This document shows positions 34,210-44,403 of a stretch of 64,000 nt of DNA, one piece after another. The notes beneath the pieces were generated by a model. That model was not told where the DNA came from. It worked only from the letters and a program-made list of their open reading frames with translations, and made no database searches. The DNA is taken from positions 12,104,500 through 12,168,499 of the forward strand of contig CM068316.1 in the NCBI GenBank assembly GCA_034766995.1, read 5' to 3'. Position 1 is the first letter of the stretch, and every line of letters starts with the position of its first letter. The translations under genes and the position numbers were made by a program. The DNA is from Acanthacorydalis orientalis. Lineage: Eukaryota > Arthropoda > Insecta > Megaloptera > Corydalidae.

Positions 34210-34950
34210 TTCTTTTTTTTGTACGAATTGTCCACATTGTAGTACATTTACAGAATTGATATTATTATATCAGGGAATGAAATGTATAAATCATTTAAAT
34301 GAATTACTGTAAAAAGTTGTAGAAATTTTTGTAGTTTGTGGAGTAAATAAAAACTTAATTGATGAAAGGTGTATAAATAAAAATCAAGCTTAAAAAATCT
34401 TATGAGTTATATCTTTTAAATGTATGTTTTTATTAACTTTCATATAACGTAAAAGCATATTTAGATAATTTCAAATCGTTCAAAATTTCTTTTTTTTTTA
34501 AAAAAAAGTAAGGGAAAGTAAGAACATATTAAATAATGAATATAAATAAAATAAGATAAAACAGTATTTAAAAAAAATGTTCTTTGAAAAAGACGACAAA
34601 ATCTATAAGTATCTGGAAACTACATTGGTATTATTTTAATCAATTTCTGATTATAAAACTATTTAAAGTACAGTTACAAAAGACTTTTTAAATACAATTA
34701 AATTTTAATTAATTTGCAAACACATAACCTTTTAAGTATTATATTATCTAAAAAAATAAAATAAGTGCTATCACTTAAAAGAAACTAATTATTATTACAA
34801 TGATTATGAATTTAGTTCAGAAAGACGAATGTTATTTATGGTATGTTGAGTTACAACTTATTAACGTTCTTTGGTATCTCTGTCATTAGTATTTAAGAAC
34901 GTGATATTATTTTAATTAATCTTCACGAGAGAATAAGTATTCACATTTTA
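34210..34950. other. AT-rich unique DNA
   Basis: Nothing recognised. Confidence 0.4.
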
Positions 34951-34957
34951 CTATTTA

Positions 34958-35164
34958 TATAAGGTGATGCAATTTAGGCTTCCACATGGAAGTTTAAAAA
35001 GGGGGCGCAGGAGTTGAGAAAAGTCATGTTTTTTTTATTTAGTATTTTAGTTCAATTCAGTACTCAAATACAATTGAACTAAAATACTAAATTGGAGATA
35101 ACATGTTATTTTTAAGTTTTTTTTAATATTTTCGTGCGGAGAGCCTAAGTTGAATTATCCTATA
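34958..35164. repeat. FB3 foldback element with a perfect 21-bp central stem
   Basis: The ends TATAAGGTGATGCAATTTAG and, inverted, TATAGGATAATTCAACTTAG are both followed by GCT. In the centre, 35037-35057 and 35072-35092 are perfect inverted copies (ATTTAGTATTTTAGTTCAATT) around a 14-base loop. The whole element is about 207 bases long with no coding capacity. Confidence 0.75.
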
Positions 35165-35169
35165 TTTTT

Positions 35170-35843
35170 AGTTTCATTTTCATTGAATTTTACAAATAAC
35201 TTGTATGCTCTTCTTAATACAAAATTAAGATAAGTAGAACAATTCGAGTAAAATAATTATATTATTTACAGTCCAGTAAAAGTAAATTGCTTGTAGTAAT
35301 TATTAATAGTAAGATTAAACTGTTGTGATAATCACTAATCACAAGAAAGTTGTTTTCTATATTACCGAGAGGTTTATAAAAATAAGAGGTTTATGATAAA
35401 TAAGTTATGTATGTCATAACCAAAATGAATTTTTCGATACAAAATTTACAAATCTTTATACTGAAATAATATGGGATTTTATAAATGTAATTCTGACATT
35501 AAAACTTATATTCAGAATACATTAATTATTTAGTACTTGACAAAACGATGATGTTCTCAATGAAATATTTCTTTATCGATATTTATATCTACTTAACAAC
35601 TTTTTTATATCTGTTTACGCGAATTTGTAATTTATTTCATTCTCAATTTTTATTGTATGTAATTTATTTAAATACATATGTATTTTTCAATATTTTCAAA
35701 GTAGATAAAAAATAAATATAAAATCCAATTAAAATTTGAATTATTAATAAACGATCTTAGAAATAATTTTCTCGTTTATGTTGTTTTATAAGAATTTCGG
35801 AATCAAACAGTATTCATATTTTTTTTCAGTTGGGTGTTATTTA

Positions 35844-35896
<53 letters not shown>

Positions 35897-36055
35897 AAAC
35901 ATGTGTGTGTGAATTGTATAGGTGTATATTTAACCGACTGAACACTTACTAAAAGGTCATTACTCGTTCTCATTTGATTAAAACTGAGTCTTTATTTTCG
36001 AATGAATGTACTCATTGTCTGATTTAACATTTGTTTTATTCAAGAATTCTAAAAT
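35170..36055. other. AT-rich unique DNA
   Basis: Only a (TTTA)n(TA)n array at 35839-35893 stands out. Confidence 0.4.
35839..35893. repeat. (TTTA)n(TA)n microsatellite
   Basis: Four TTTA units followed by TA. Confidence 0.95.
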
Positions 36056-36066
36056 TTATGACACCG

Positions 36067-36420
36067 GCAAGCCAAAAAGTAATGACACATTTAAGATTTA
36101 AAAAAAATTGTTATTCTACATATACGATTTTTATTAAGGCTCCTTTTTTACATAATTCTTCTTAACTTCTATCCACTTGGTAACAATGCTTAATGAGCTG
36201 GATTTCGTTTCGAATGATTTTTGAAAGTTCTGTACGTTCTTTTTGTTCTTTTGAGTCACTACTTTTGCACCGTTTTAATAATCTTATCAGAAACAAACTT
36301 ATACTCCCAACTCTTTTTTTAATGACCCAAAAAGCTGAAATTTACTTAGTGCTAAGTCGAGCCTATAAAAAGTAGGAGGTCAAAAAGCTCAATCTAGATT
36401 TTAAATACATTGATTAGTTT
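36067..36420 (-). mobile_element. Mariner-type 3' portion (family M3), copy 2
   Basis: GCCAAAAAGTAATGACACAT starts the element end. Reading inward on the minus strand there is a transposase C-terminal half: a frameshifted ELFDLLL, then YRLDLALSKFQLFGSLKKEL and a weakly coding tail ending near 36160. The block corresponds to the YSPDLAPSDFHLF region of mariner transposases, with the third catalytic aspartate replaced by Lys. The 5' half of the element is gone. Confidence 0.7.
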
Positions 36421-36636
36421 TATCTGTATGATGAATAGATTGTAAGAGTGGCTACAGAAGAGACCAAAAGTTTCTTCCAAAATGAAATCTAGAAGTTCAT
36501 TTAGGCCTTAGACTAAGTACGTAGAAATTAGAGGAGAGTATGTAGAAAAATGACCTTAATAAACACATTATATGTAGAATAAGTTAGTTTTATTTTTAAG
36601 TGCCTCCTTGCTCCTTGATTTAGTCTCGTAATAAGT

Positions 36637-36661
36637 TATATATATATATATATATATATAT
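36637..36661. repeat. (TA)n microsatellite
   Basis: Short TA run bordering the LINE fragment. Confidence 0.9.
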
Positions 36662-36664
36662 CAG

Positions 36665-37090
36665 CAGTACCAGCAGCCTTTTCAATCTACTGCTAGATAA
36701 AGACCTCTTCCATTATCCTCCATTTTGTATAATTGAATGCCTCTCTTTTCCACTGATTTCCAATAAAAATTTTAATTTCCTTATCCTATCTGTTTATTGG
36801 TCTCTTTGTTAGTCTTTTCATATTCTTTGATTCGGAGTTAATAATTTCTGTTGTCCACCGGTTGTCTTCTTGCAAAATGCCTCGTTCATTTCAATTTCAG
36901 ACTCTTCACTCTTCTTATTACATCTGTGACTCCTATTTATTTTCGTATCCATTCTATTCTTTTCCGATCTCGTCTTGCTATTCCTAGCATGCATTTTTCC
37001 ATACTTCTCTATGTTGTTTGGAATCTTTGAATAATTTTGGCGTTAGACACCCATGTTTCGCTGCAGTAGGTAAGAACTGGTAGTATACTT
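36665..37090 (-). pseudogene. Non-LTR retrotransposon, end of the reverse transcriptase ORF
   Basis: On the minus strand, changing frames give YQFLPTAAKHGCLTPKLFKD, KNACEE, RDRKRIEWIRKQIGVTDVIRRVKSLKLK (split by shifts), a block around DNRWTTEIINSES, then GNQWKREAF, TKWRIMEEVFI. This order (an LPTATYG-like start, RDRIRN-R--TGVTDV, NRWTKKIL and W---A-DR--W---EEAYVQQW) is the C-terminal part of insect RTE/BovB- or craft-type LINE proteins, after the polymerase core. Several stops make it non-functional. The fragment begins close to where the plus-strand fragment at 39455-39690 ends. Confidence 0.7.
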
Positions 37091-37439
37091 CGTTATGATT
37101 CGTTAACGTGTGTAAAAATATTAATATTGAAAAAAAATAAGTAACCCAGATAACAAATATAAGTGAAATTTCTTCATAGTAAGCATAAATATTTTTAGGC
37201 ACATGAAAATGCAAAACATTAAATATCTCAGAATAGCATAAAAGTGACTTATTCCACTTTCAAAATAAACTGCTCATATGTCGATCTCTAGTTTACTAAT
37301 TTAAATTATAAATGATAAATAAAGCAGAGTATCGAATTATCTGGATGACAATCTTGTTAATCATTCCAACATAATGAAAACCAACACTTGATGAGCGATG
37401 TAAACAAAACGAGACGGTAAATAAATAACGGACGGACAT

Positions 37440-37805
37440 GTAATCGAGAACGTTACGTTAATGTCGCCGTAGTTTCAATGGCCATTAAATTATTCGCGCG
37501 GCGGTCACGAGGACATAAAGGTCGAGGTAGCTCGTCCAGGTGTGTCGCTACACGCCGCATTCTAATTGCCAGTAAAACTGCTGCCGATCTACTCTACGTA
37601 ACCTTTAAAAATAAACATATTACGCGCGTTGTTCCGTCCCGGTCGACATCGTTTATCATGTTCAATGGCCACCCGTTAATGATAACATCATCGCATTGTA
37701 GCGCACGTTGATTGACATACACATTTCCATTGATTTATTTGTGTCAGTATTGTTGCATGTTGCAGCGAATTTGCAGTCACGCCATTTATTTCAATTGGTG
37801 TATGC
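37440..37805. other. G+C-rich, conserved-looking non-coding island
   Basis: The highest-complexity stretch of the window, with several CpG-containing blocks (TTCGCGCGGCGGTCACGAGG, CGGTCGACATCG) and repeated homeodomain-type cores (CCATTAAATT, TCTAATTGCCAGTAAAACTG, CCGTTAATGATAAC). A 77-codon frame opens at ATG 37478 but shows no domain. TAATTGCCANNAAAAC is shared with the island at 55670-56010. I interpret it as a probable enhancer or other conserved non-coding element. An exon is an alternative. Confidence 0.45.
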
Positions 37806-38202
37806 AGTAACGGCGCTTCGTTTTAAATTATGATTTATTTTTAAATAATGTATGACGTGTTATATCGAGCCTGCACCGCTTAAAATATGCCAATTATTTC
37901 GGATGTAATGAAGTGAAATATTTCAGTTAATTTTCGCGTGAAGATAGATATTCTTTTCTTACTTTTAACATCATTAATTCTATTTTGAATACACGAAATA
38001 GTTTATAGAAATATAAAATACAAAACTTTGATCTGTGATATATTTTATAATAAAGTAACTGAAAATGTTACTTTATTAGTTATGATAGTAAAAGAAAAGA
38101 ATTATTATGATGGTTTTCAAAATAAAATATTGTTTAATATTTAATATTTAAATCTACTTAAATACAATTGGTGTACCCAAATTCAGAATACGCTAGATAA
38201 CT

Positions 38203-38722
38203 ATGGAACAACCAAAACTCTACGGAAATAACGGGTTATATAGACAAAATAATAAACAATATATATATATGAAGAGAGAGCATAAGAAACGATATCGAAC
38301 GGGTAGAAAATTCGACATATATAGCACTCTAGACAAAACAATAAAGAACCCTACTTTTCTAGACAGCGAGCGATACTTAAAATTTAACATACCACAAAAA
38401 TACATGAGAACCATAGCCCAAATAAGACTTGTGGGACACGAAATCTACTACAATAGCAATAAAGGAATTATCCATAAAATATGTGAAACGGACAAATGCC
38501 TAAATGTGTAATTTAAATGTGAATGAAACAATCCAACACCTACTAAGTGCGTGTCCACAATATGAACCATATAGGAACAGTTTCATACAAGTTTACCAAT
38601 TTCCAAACATAATGCTCATAAAGACCAAAAGTGAAGCAAAGAATATATTTTATTATGTAACTTCAACCTTGAAACTTTGGTCATTCTGTCTAAATGAAAC
38701 TATACTTCATATTATTCTCTAA
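38203..38722 (+). pseudogene. Non-LTR retrotransposon, C-terminal zinc-knuckle region
   Basis: Two overlapping plus-strand frames (38203-38511 and 38504-38722) form one protein tail after correcting a frameshift near 38505. The reading is QIRLVGHEIYYNSNKG, then KICETDKC joined to NLNVNETIQHLLSACPQYEP. The C--C ... H----C spacing with NETIQHLL-CP is the gag-like/RT C-terminal zinc knuckle found at the end of many insect LINE ORF2 proteins (jockey/CR1/R1-like). Codon bias is A-rich, and the upstream polymerase domain is absent. It is a different LINE lineage from 36665-37090. Confidence 0.65.
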
Positions 38723-38780
38723 TACTATTTATACATTACTGTACTATTTTATTATTTAACTATTATCTTAGTATTCGAAC

Positions 38781-39260
38781 TTAGGCCTTATTCGCACGAG
38801 CGTTAAAAAAACTCATCAACGCGCGTTTTTTTTCATCTTTTCAATAAAACATATGAAACTCAATGTTTCTTCTCGCATGCCGGCGTTTATTTAACACGCG
38901 GTAAAAAAATGTAGAACTTGATCCATTTCTAACGCCGAGCGTTTTGCGTTGAAGTAAATAGAACATATGGAAGAGGGTATTTTCATTCGCATAGGCGTTT
39001 AAAAAACGCTGAATGACACCGACCGAATTTGTCAGTAAGTCTTGCTTGCACGTTGGCATTGATTACAAGCACAACAGATAACGGCAGGCAGTGTTTACGA
39101 AAATGGCGGTATTTGATACTGGGTGTTTTATTTTGGAGGTGGAATCGAGATCTTTGTTATATAACAAAGGTTTATCAAATTATTCAAACAAAATTGTGAA
39201 TGAGGACACGTAGATGGAAGTCACTTCAAAAATAATCTCAAATTGGGAAAATATCGTAGA

Positions 39261-39264
<4 letters not shown>
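38781..39264 (+). mobile_element. PIF/Harbinger-like 5' region with MADF-domain gene start
   Basis: Begins with GGCCTTATTCGCACGAGCGT. The first 230 bases hold three versions of a TTCGCA--GCGTTTAAAAAACGC unit, typical of the CpG-containing subterminal repeats of Harbinger-type elements. From ATG 39103 a frame encodes VFDTGCFILEVESRSLLYNK and NYSNKIVNED, the start of a MADF (Myb/SANT-like) domain. Harbinger elements carry such a DNA-binding protein next to their transposase. The element is cut off by a (TA)n array at 39265. No right end was found. Confidence 0.5.
39103..39264 (+). pseudogene. MADF-domain protein remnant
   Basis: The frame from ATG 39103 runs 36 codons to an in-frame TAG at 39211-39213, exactly where MADF domains have a conserved Trp (ED-T-stop-MEV for an EDxWxEV pattern; TGG to TAG is one base). 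It then continues open ([17 protein letters not shown]) into the TA array. The pattern of an aliphatic/acidic start (FILEVESR), a LYNKGLSNYSNK middle and a Trp position supports MADF. The domain is incomplete, lacking its second half. Whether it belonged to a transposon or to a host MADF gene is uncertain; the subterminal repeats upstream favour a transposon. Confidence 0.5.
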
Positions 39265-39331
<67 letters not shown>

Positions 39332-39350
39332 ATATATATATATATATATA

Positions 39351-39416
<66 letters not shown>
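39265..39416. repeat. (TA)n microsatellite, about 150 bp
   Basis: The longest nearly pure TA array in the window, with two TC interruptions. Long Ile/Tyr frames on both strands are artefacts. Confidence 0.95.
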
Positions 39417-39418
<2 letters not shown>

Positions 39419-39454
39419 ATATCTTCGCAAGTACTCCGGAATAACCACAAAAGA

Positions 39455-39690
39455 AGATAGAAGAATTAGATGATGCCAGTTAAAAATTGACCTAATCATG
39501 AACCACTTAAAAATAAAAGTTTTATTCATTGCGATTGTCTGTCTGAAAATTGAAGAAAATTGAAATAAAAGGAACAGAAATAGAATAAGTTACGAAGTAT
39601 GTCTATCTAGGCCAGTTTATCAACAAAGATGGATCATTCATTGAAGAAGTAAACAGGAGAATAAAAATTGGATGGAGCTCATTAAAATAA
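39455..39690 (+). pseudogene. Non-LTR retrotransposon, reverse transcriptase fragment
   Basis: With frameshifts, the plus strand reads ELDDASKKIDLIMN, then [10 protein letters not shown] and TKYVYLGQFINKDGSFIEEV followed by NRRIKIGWSSLK. This corresponds to the (L)A-(E)-GLKMN-KKTK ... YVYLGQLI ... E--RRI--GW block that follows the YADD motif in insect LINE reverse transcriptases. The preceding polymerase core and YADD box are missing, replaced by the TA array. Confidence 0.7.
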
Positions 39691-39699
39691 TTTCTCGTG

Positions 39700-39935
39700 A
39701 AGCACAATCTTGTTGAGATCAATCACCCGCCCTATTCACTCGACTTGGTACTAGCAGACTTTTTTCTCTTTTCTAAAGTGAAAACTGTTCTCAAAGAAAA
39801 ACGATTTTCAGACGTAAAAAATATTAAGAAAAATGTAACCGCCGAATTGTTTCTTCGAACATCTTGCTGATTGTTTTCAACATTTTTTAGAACGTTCCAA
39901 TAACTGTATTAAAGTAAATAGAGGTTACTTTTAAT
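39700..39935 (+). pseudogene. Mariner-type transposase C-terminal fragment
   Basis: The plus strand gives EINHPPYSLDLVLADFFLFS followed by KVKTVLKEKRFSDVKNIKKN and VTAELF. HPPYSPDLAPADFFLF is the block around the third catalytic aspartate (present here, ADFF), and the rest matches the C-terminus of mariner-like transposases. It is joined directly to the LINE fragment, so either the LINE was the target or the two were brought together by deletion. Upstream transposase parts are missing. Confidence 0.75.
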
Positions 39936-39959
39936 AAATATTAAAAAAAAATCTGTGTT

Positions 39960-40329
39960 ATTTAAATTCTTTCTCTTCATTGTGTCAATCCGGGAATTAA
40001 ATTGCTAAACTTCATATAAAAATATGCATCTTTTTTGATTCCATTAAGAGATTTTGTATTAACAGATATTTTTTAATTCGCACTGATACAAAAAATACAC
40101 TTTAGTAAAAAAGAAGATAACTAATTTTTACTTCGATGTTATTAACTATAAACATTTTTAAACTGTTTATAATACAATAACAAATAATTGCGATATAACT
40201 GCAATTAGTATTCATAATGAATAAACACAGAAGTCATTGTATAACTTGTTAATTTCCATTTGACATGAATTAAATTCTATTAACTGCTGTTTGAATTTAA
40301 ATTTTATACACATACACACACGTACATTC

Positions 40330-40395
<66 letters not shown>

Positions 40396-40620
40396 ATATA
40401 TAAGCGCGTATATTAAAAATAAATTACATTAAAACATATTAAAAAACTGTATGAATACATGACCCACATTTGTTCATGATAATTTTTCATTAACGATCAC
40501 TTCTTAATCGTCAAGAATTTTCAATAACCACTTAACTTGTATATAATTAAAATTAATTTTGTTTGGATGATTAAGAGCGTATTTTGTTTGATATGATCTC
40601 TCTCTTAAAAATACTTGCAC
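39960..40620. other. AT-rich unique DNA
   Basis: Nothing apart from the microsatellite at 40330-40403. Confidence 0.4.
40330..40403. repeat. (CATA)n(TA)n(TG)n microsatellite
   Basis: TA run with CATA units in front and TGTGTATATA behind. Confidence 0.95.
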
Positions 40621-40630
40621 AAGTCATATT

Positions 40631-41126
40631 CAGTGTTACAAAAATATACAGATGTCGAATCAGACATAAATGTATCTAAATTGCATTCAAGTGTTGCAGT
40701 TGAATAAATATGCTTAAAAAAAGTGGATATTATAAAAAGAAATATCTACTTACTACAATAATAACATACAGAAATCAAATATCATCAATGAATTTTAATG
40801 ATTTATGTATATTTTTTAAAAATATTTACCTAGAATTTGTTTAGTATATTATTTAATATTATAAAGAAAAACAATTTTTTTGAATTTTTAATCTTTTAAT
40901 ACATGCACAACGCAAAAATTCTATGAATATATTTTAGAAAAATATACGTAAATCATTAAAATTCATTGATGATATTTGTTTTCTGTATGGTATATTATTG
41001 TAGTAAGTAGATATTTCTTTTTATAATATCCACTTTTTGAAGCATATTTATTTAACTGTAACGCTCGAATGCAATTTAGATACATTTATGTCTGATTCGA
41101 CATCTATATATATTTTTGTAATACTG
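40631..41126. repeat. FB4: large foldback element with about 210-bp arms
   Basis: The left arm (40631-40839) begins CAGTGTTACAAAAATATACA and the right arm (about 40915-41126), inverted, begins CAGTATTACAAAAATATATA. By eye the arms are near-identical, with only scattered substitutions and small indels over more than 200 bases, around a spacer of about 75 bases. No coding. Flanks AGTCATAT and GATCATAC may be a decayed 8-base target duplication. CAGTR ends plus an 8-base duplication would suggest hAT affinity, but this is weak. Confidence 0.85.
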
Positions 41127-41211
41127 GATCATACATGTGTGTATCCACATTATTTTAGCATGTGTGTCATATTGGATTTTTGATACTCATAAGAAAATTT
41201 ATTAAAGGTAG

Positions 41212-41272
41212 CATTGGTTCCGAAATTAATAATAGAGAGAAAAAAATCAGATGATCCAGAAGGACGAAGATT
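41212..41272. repeat. FB2 repeat, single arm
   Basis: GGTTCCGAAATTAATAATAG then ATCAGATGATCCAGAAGGAC matches the right arm of 10047-10192. Confidence 0.5.
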
Positions 41273-41414
41273 GATAGGAAAATGAGACACGTATAACTGA
41301 ACAGTTAACTTCTTACCAATTTAAAACAATATATGACTTCTGATAGATATTAAATACTCCATAATCTGTTAGTTTCTAAGATCTATCTGATACGTATTTA
41401 AATTATTATTATTT

Positions 41415-41517
41415 TATTTTTGGATTCGCCGAAACTTTCTATTCAAAAATTCTTTCGAATTTTGATTTTGACTCGCGGAACCCTTGAGTTCCGCGTTACA
41501 CAGTTTGAAGAGCACTG
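41415..41517. mobile_element. hAT-like element, right-end fragment, copy 2
   Basis: TTGACTCGCGGAACCCTTGA ... CACAGTTTGAAGAGCACTG matches the right half of 9062-9422 and ends in a well-preserved hAT-type terminus (inverted: CAGTGCTCTTCAAACTGTG). Confidence 0.6.
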
Positions 41518-41529
41518 CATTATACCAAT

Positions 41530-41658
41530 TGGCAAGATATATAGTGTTTTTAAATTTTAAGATTGACATTTCAAAATTCTAAAACAACAAGAAAATATTT
41601 TAATTTAAAACAGAATTATGCTTGATTCAATTTAAAGGTACCGGATTAATTTGTACAC

Positions 41659-41664
<6 letters not shown>
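41530..41664 (+). repeat. Unassigned dispersed repeat R1, copy 2
   Basis: Aligns end to end with 4045-4180. It lies 12 bases beyond the hAT end and runs directly into a TA array. Confidence 0.65.

Positions 41665-41720
<56 letters not shown>
41664..41720. repeat. (TA)n microsatellite
   Basis: Uninterrupted TA run. Confidence 0.95.
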
Positions 41721-41721
<1 letters not shown>

Positions 41722-42245
41722 CAATCAGCACTTATTAAAATAATTTTTAATATGTGAAATGAATTGTTCATTTCCTTCGTTTGAGAGTATGTTCAATAAT
41801 ATTAACTTTGAATTGATCTATTACACTAATCTCTTCAGTTAGAATGTTTACCATTCAATTTGGTAAAATTGACATTTAACTGCATATGATTATAATTTGC
41901 GTTATTTATTTGTTAGGTGATATTCATGTAAATTTATCATTGCTGTTTTTATAGCACTTTTGTATTAATAAAGGCCATAAATGGCGCCAATATTCTTTAT
42001 CGCCACTGTGTTAAAAGTGACATAACTAAGTGATCAAATAATGTTTGTGTGCATATATACATACATATATATTCTTAGAATTATCGTCATCTGCCGATAT
42101 AAGTAGTCAAATAAATATATACATATTTTTGATTAAATAGTATTCGTTTGTAGGACATGAAATAGATTGATTTTAATTGTGACCGTTTCAAATACTTTGT
42201 TATAAGTATACTGCAAACACACTTGTCCAGTTGATTCGAAACTTC

Positions 42246-42249
<4 letters not shown>

Positions 42250-42311
<62 letters not shown>

Positions 42312-42330
42312 TATACATATATATATATAT
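42250..42330. repeat. (TA)n microsatellite
   Basis: TA run with ACATAT interruptions. Confidence 0.95.
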
Positions 42331-42515
42331 TCAAACCAAGGTCGCTGAAAAAATCAGCAACAGTTCTAGTAATCTGACTCGAAAATGCATCGAGGGGCCT
42401 GATGTCATTTCGGTATGTCAGAAGTCAATGTCCGAGTTACAGTTTTTAATAAAACGGTCTGCGGCAATATCGACCTTGTGTGGTTCATTCACCAGGTCTT
42501 AAGGGAGGTAAACAA
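42331..42515. other. G+C-richer unassigned island
   Basis: Contains ATCGAGGGGCCTGATGTCAT and CACCAGGTCTTAAGGGAGGT. No frame has a clear start or domain. A decayed repeat or short exon is possible. Confidence 0.3.
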
Positions 42516-43173
42516 CCAATATCTTTTATTTTTTAAAAAATATAGATATTATATACCTGTTCAAACGTGACAGACAAATTATATATAAATATAGTTCTGG
42601 TTCAATAACTTTTGAAAAAAGATTCGCATTCGGTTGATCGAAAATTTATTACTACTGATTATTTCGGTTCATAAATAAAAATTGACGTTTTACATTATAG
42701 GATAAAATTCTAAATATACTTTTTAAAATATAAATCATTCCATATATAAATCGTTTCACGAATTATATTAAATATAGTCAAGAATATTATGTAAATTAAT
42801 TCAACTTATTAATTTTCAAAATAGAGAAAACATCAGTAAATTTACTGTTAAAAGAAATAAACCGCAAATTGATTCCACATTTAAAATGCTAATACGAATA
42901 TTTGAAAATCAAACCATATGAATAACAGTTATTGAATAAGTTTATGGTAAAGTTTATTTTTTTTATTATAACAAAGTTATTTTATTACACGTACAACTTT
43001 CAAAAATTAAGATGCAAGTGATGTTTAAAGGCATTCAAAAATAACATCAAGTATGATTTCATCTTTAGAACTTTATAAAAGTATATTTATTATATACATT
43101 AATGTTAATAAAATTACCATATACAATTTTATTAATGATTATCATTATTTCAACCTTTAGTTAGAAATGAAAC

Positions 43174-43176
<3 letters not shown>

Positions 43177-43213
<37 letters not shown>

Positions 43214-43248
43214 ATATATATATATGTATATATATACATATATATACA

Positions 43249-43286
<38 letters not shown>

Positions 43287-43313
43287 TGTATACATATGTA
43301 TATATATATATAT
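43177..43313. repeat. Compound (TA)n(TATG/CATA)n microsatellite
   Basis: Long TA array with regular TG and CA interruptions. Confidence 0.95.
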
Positions 43314-43609
43314 CTTCAACAAAATAATATTACTATATTGAAAAAGAAAAAAAATATTTCTTGTAAATTTTACTTTCGATATTCGATCACATTTATTTCA
43401 GTGGAAACGATTTATTCTAAATGTATTTGTAATTTCGTACACGAGTATTCGTAAATAATACTTTCAACAATTCTAATTTCAGATAATGTTTAAAAATTTA
43501 ACAAGAAGTCTAATTTTAGAAATAGCGATATAAATATTTATATTTCTAAACAGTGAAAAATAATTTTAAAAATATTTGTATTTTTAAAATTTTGATAAAG
43601 ATATGTTTT

Positions 43610-43611
<2 letters not shown>

Positions 43612-43670
<59 letters not shown>
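43612..43670. repeat. (TA)n microsatellite
   Basis: Uninterrupted TA run. Confidence 0.95.
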
Positions 43671-43673
<3 letters not shown>

Positions 43674-43963
43674 GACTGCATAATATGATTACAGCCAAAT
43701 TTCAAAACTATGTGTAATCAGACATCGCACAATACATTTAAATATAAAATCAGGAAAAATTACCTCACAACAAAACTGGGTCAGTTGATTTATTATTGTT
43801 GGAATGAAACGATAATCTCTTGTCGGTCACAATTCATTGGAATCTGAAAACAAATTGTGATGTTTAACATAATTATATAGCTTAAAGGTAATATAGAAGT
43901 AAATAATAATTATAATTAACCAATAATAATAATAATGTGAAATCATTTCTAATTCAGTTAAAA

Positions 43964-43986
43964 TATATACACATATACATACGTAC

Positions 43987-44042
<56 letters not shown>
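43964..44042. repeat. (CATA)n(TA)n microsatellite
   Basis: ACATAC units then a TA run. Confidence 0.95.
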
Positions 44043-44047
<5 letters not shown>

Positions 44048-44154
44048 TAGTGTAAAGTGGAGATTTATCTTTTCAACTATACCATCTTTATCAAACTAAA
44101 GAAAACCTTTCAAATTAAAGAGAAACTAAATCGTTTCCACTTTTATTTTTTTAA

Positions 44155-44159
44155 ATATA

Positions 44160-44208
<49 letters not shown>

Positions 44209-44218
44209 GTGTGTGTGC
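44155..44218. repeat. (TA)n(TG)n microsatellite
   Basis: TA run followed by TTTGTGTGTGTGTG. Confidence 0.95.
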
Positions 44219-44340
44219 ATTTTATTAAACAGCCCTTGTTCAAGTATTTATTCATATCAAATAAAAAATCATTCTTATGTAAACACACTTAAGTCAGTGA
44301 GTGGCATAAACATATAGAATCCTTAATTTTTGAGAGAAAT

Positions 44341-44345
44341 GTATA

Positions 44346-44403
<58 letters not shown>

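Noticed and set aside
38841..39059. Minus-strand 72-codon frame with an ATG
   Set aside because: Lies across the iterated Harbinger-like termini, has repeat-driven sequence and no domain.
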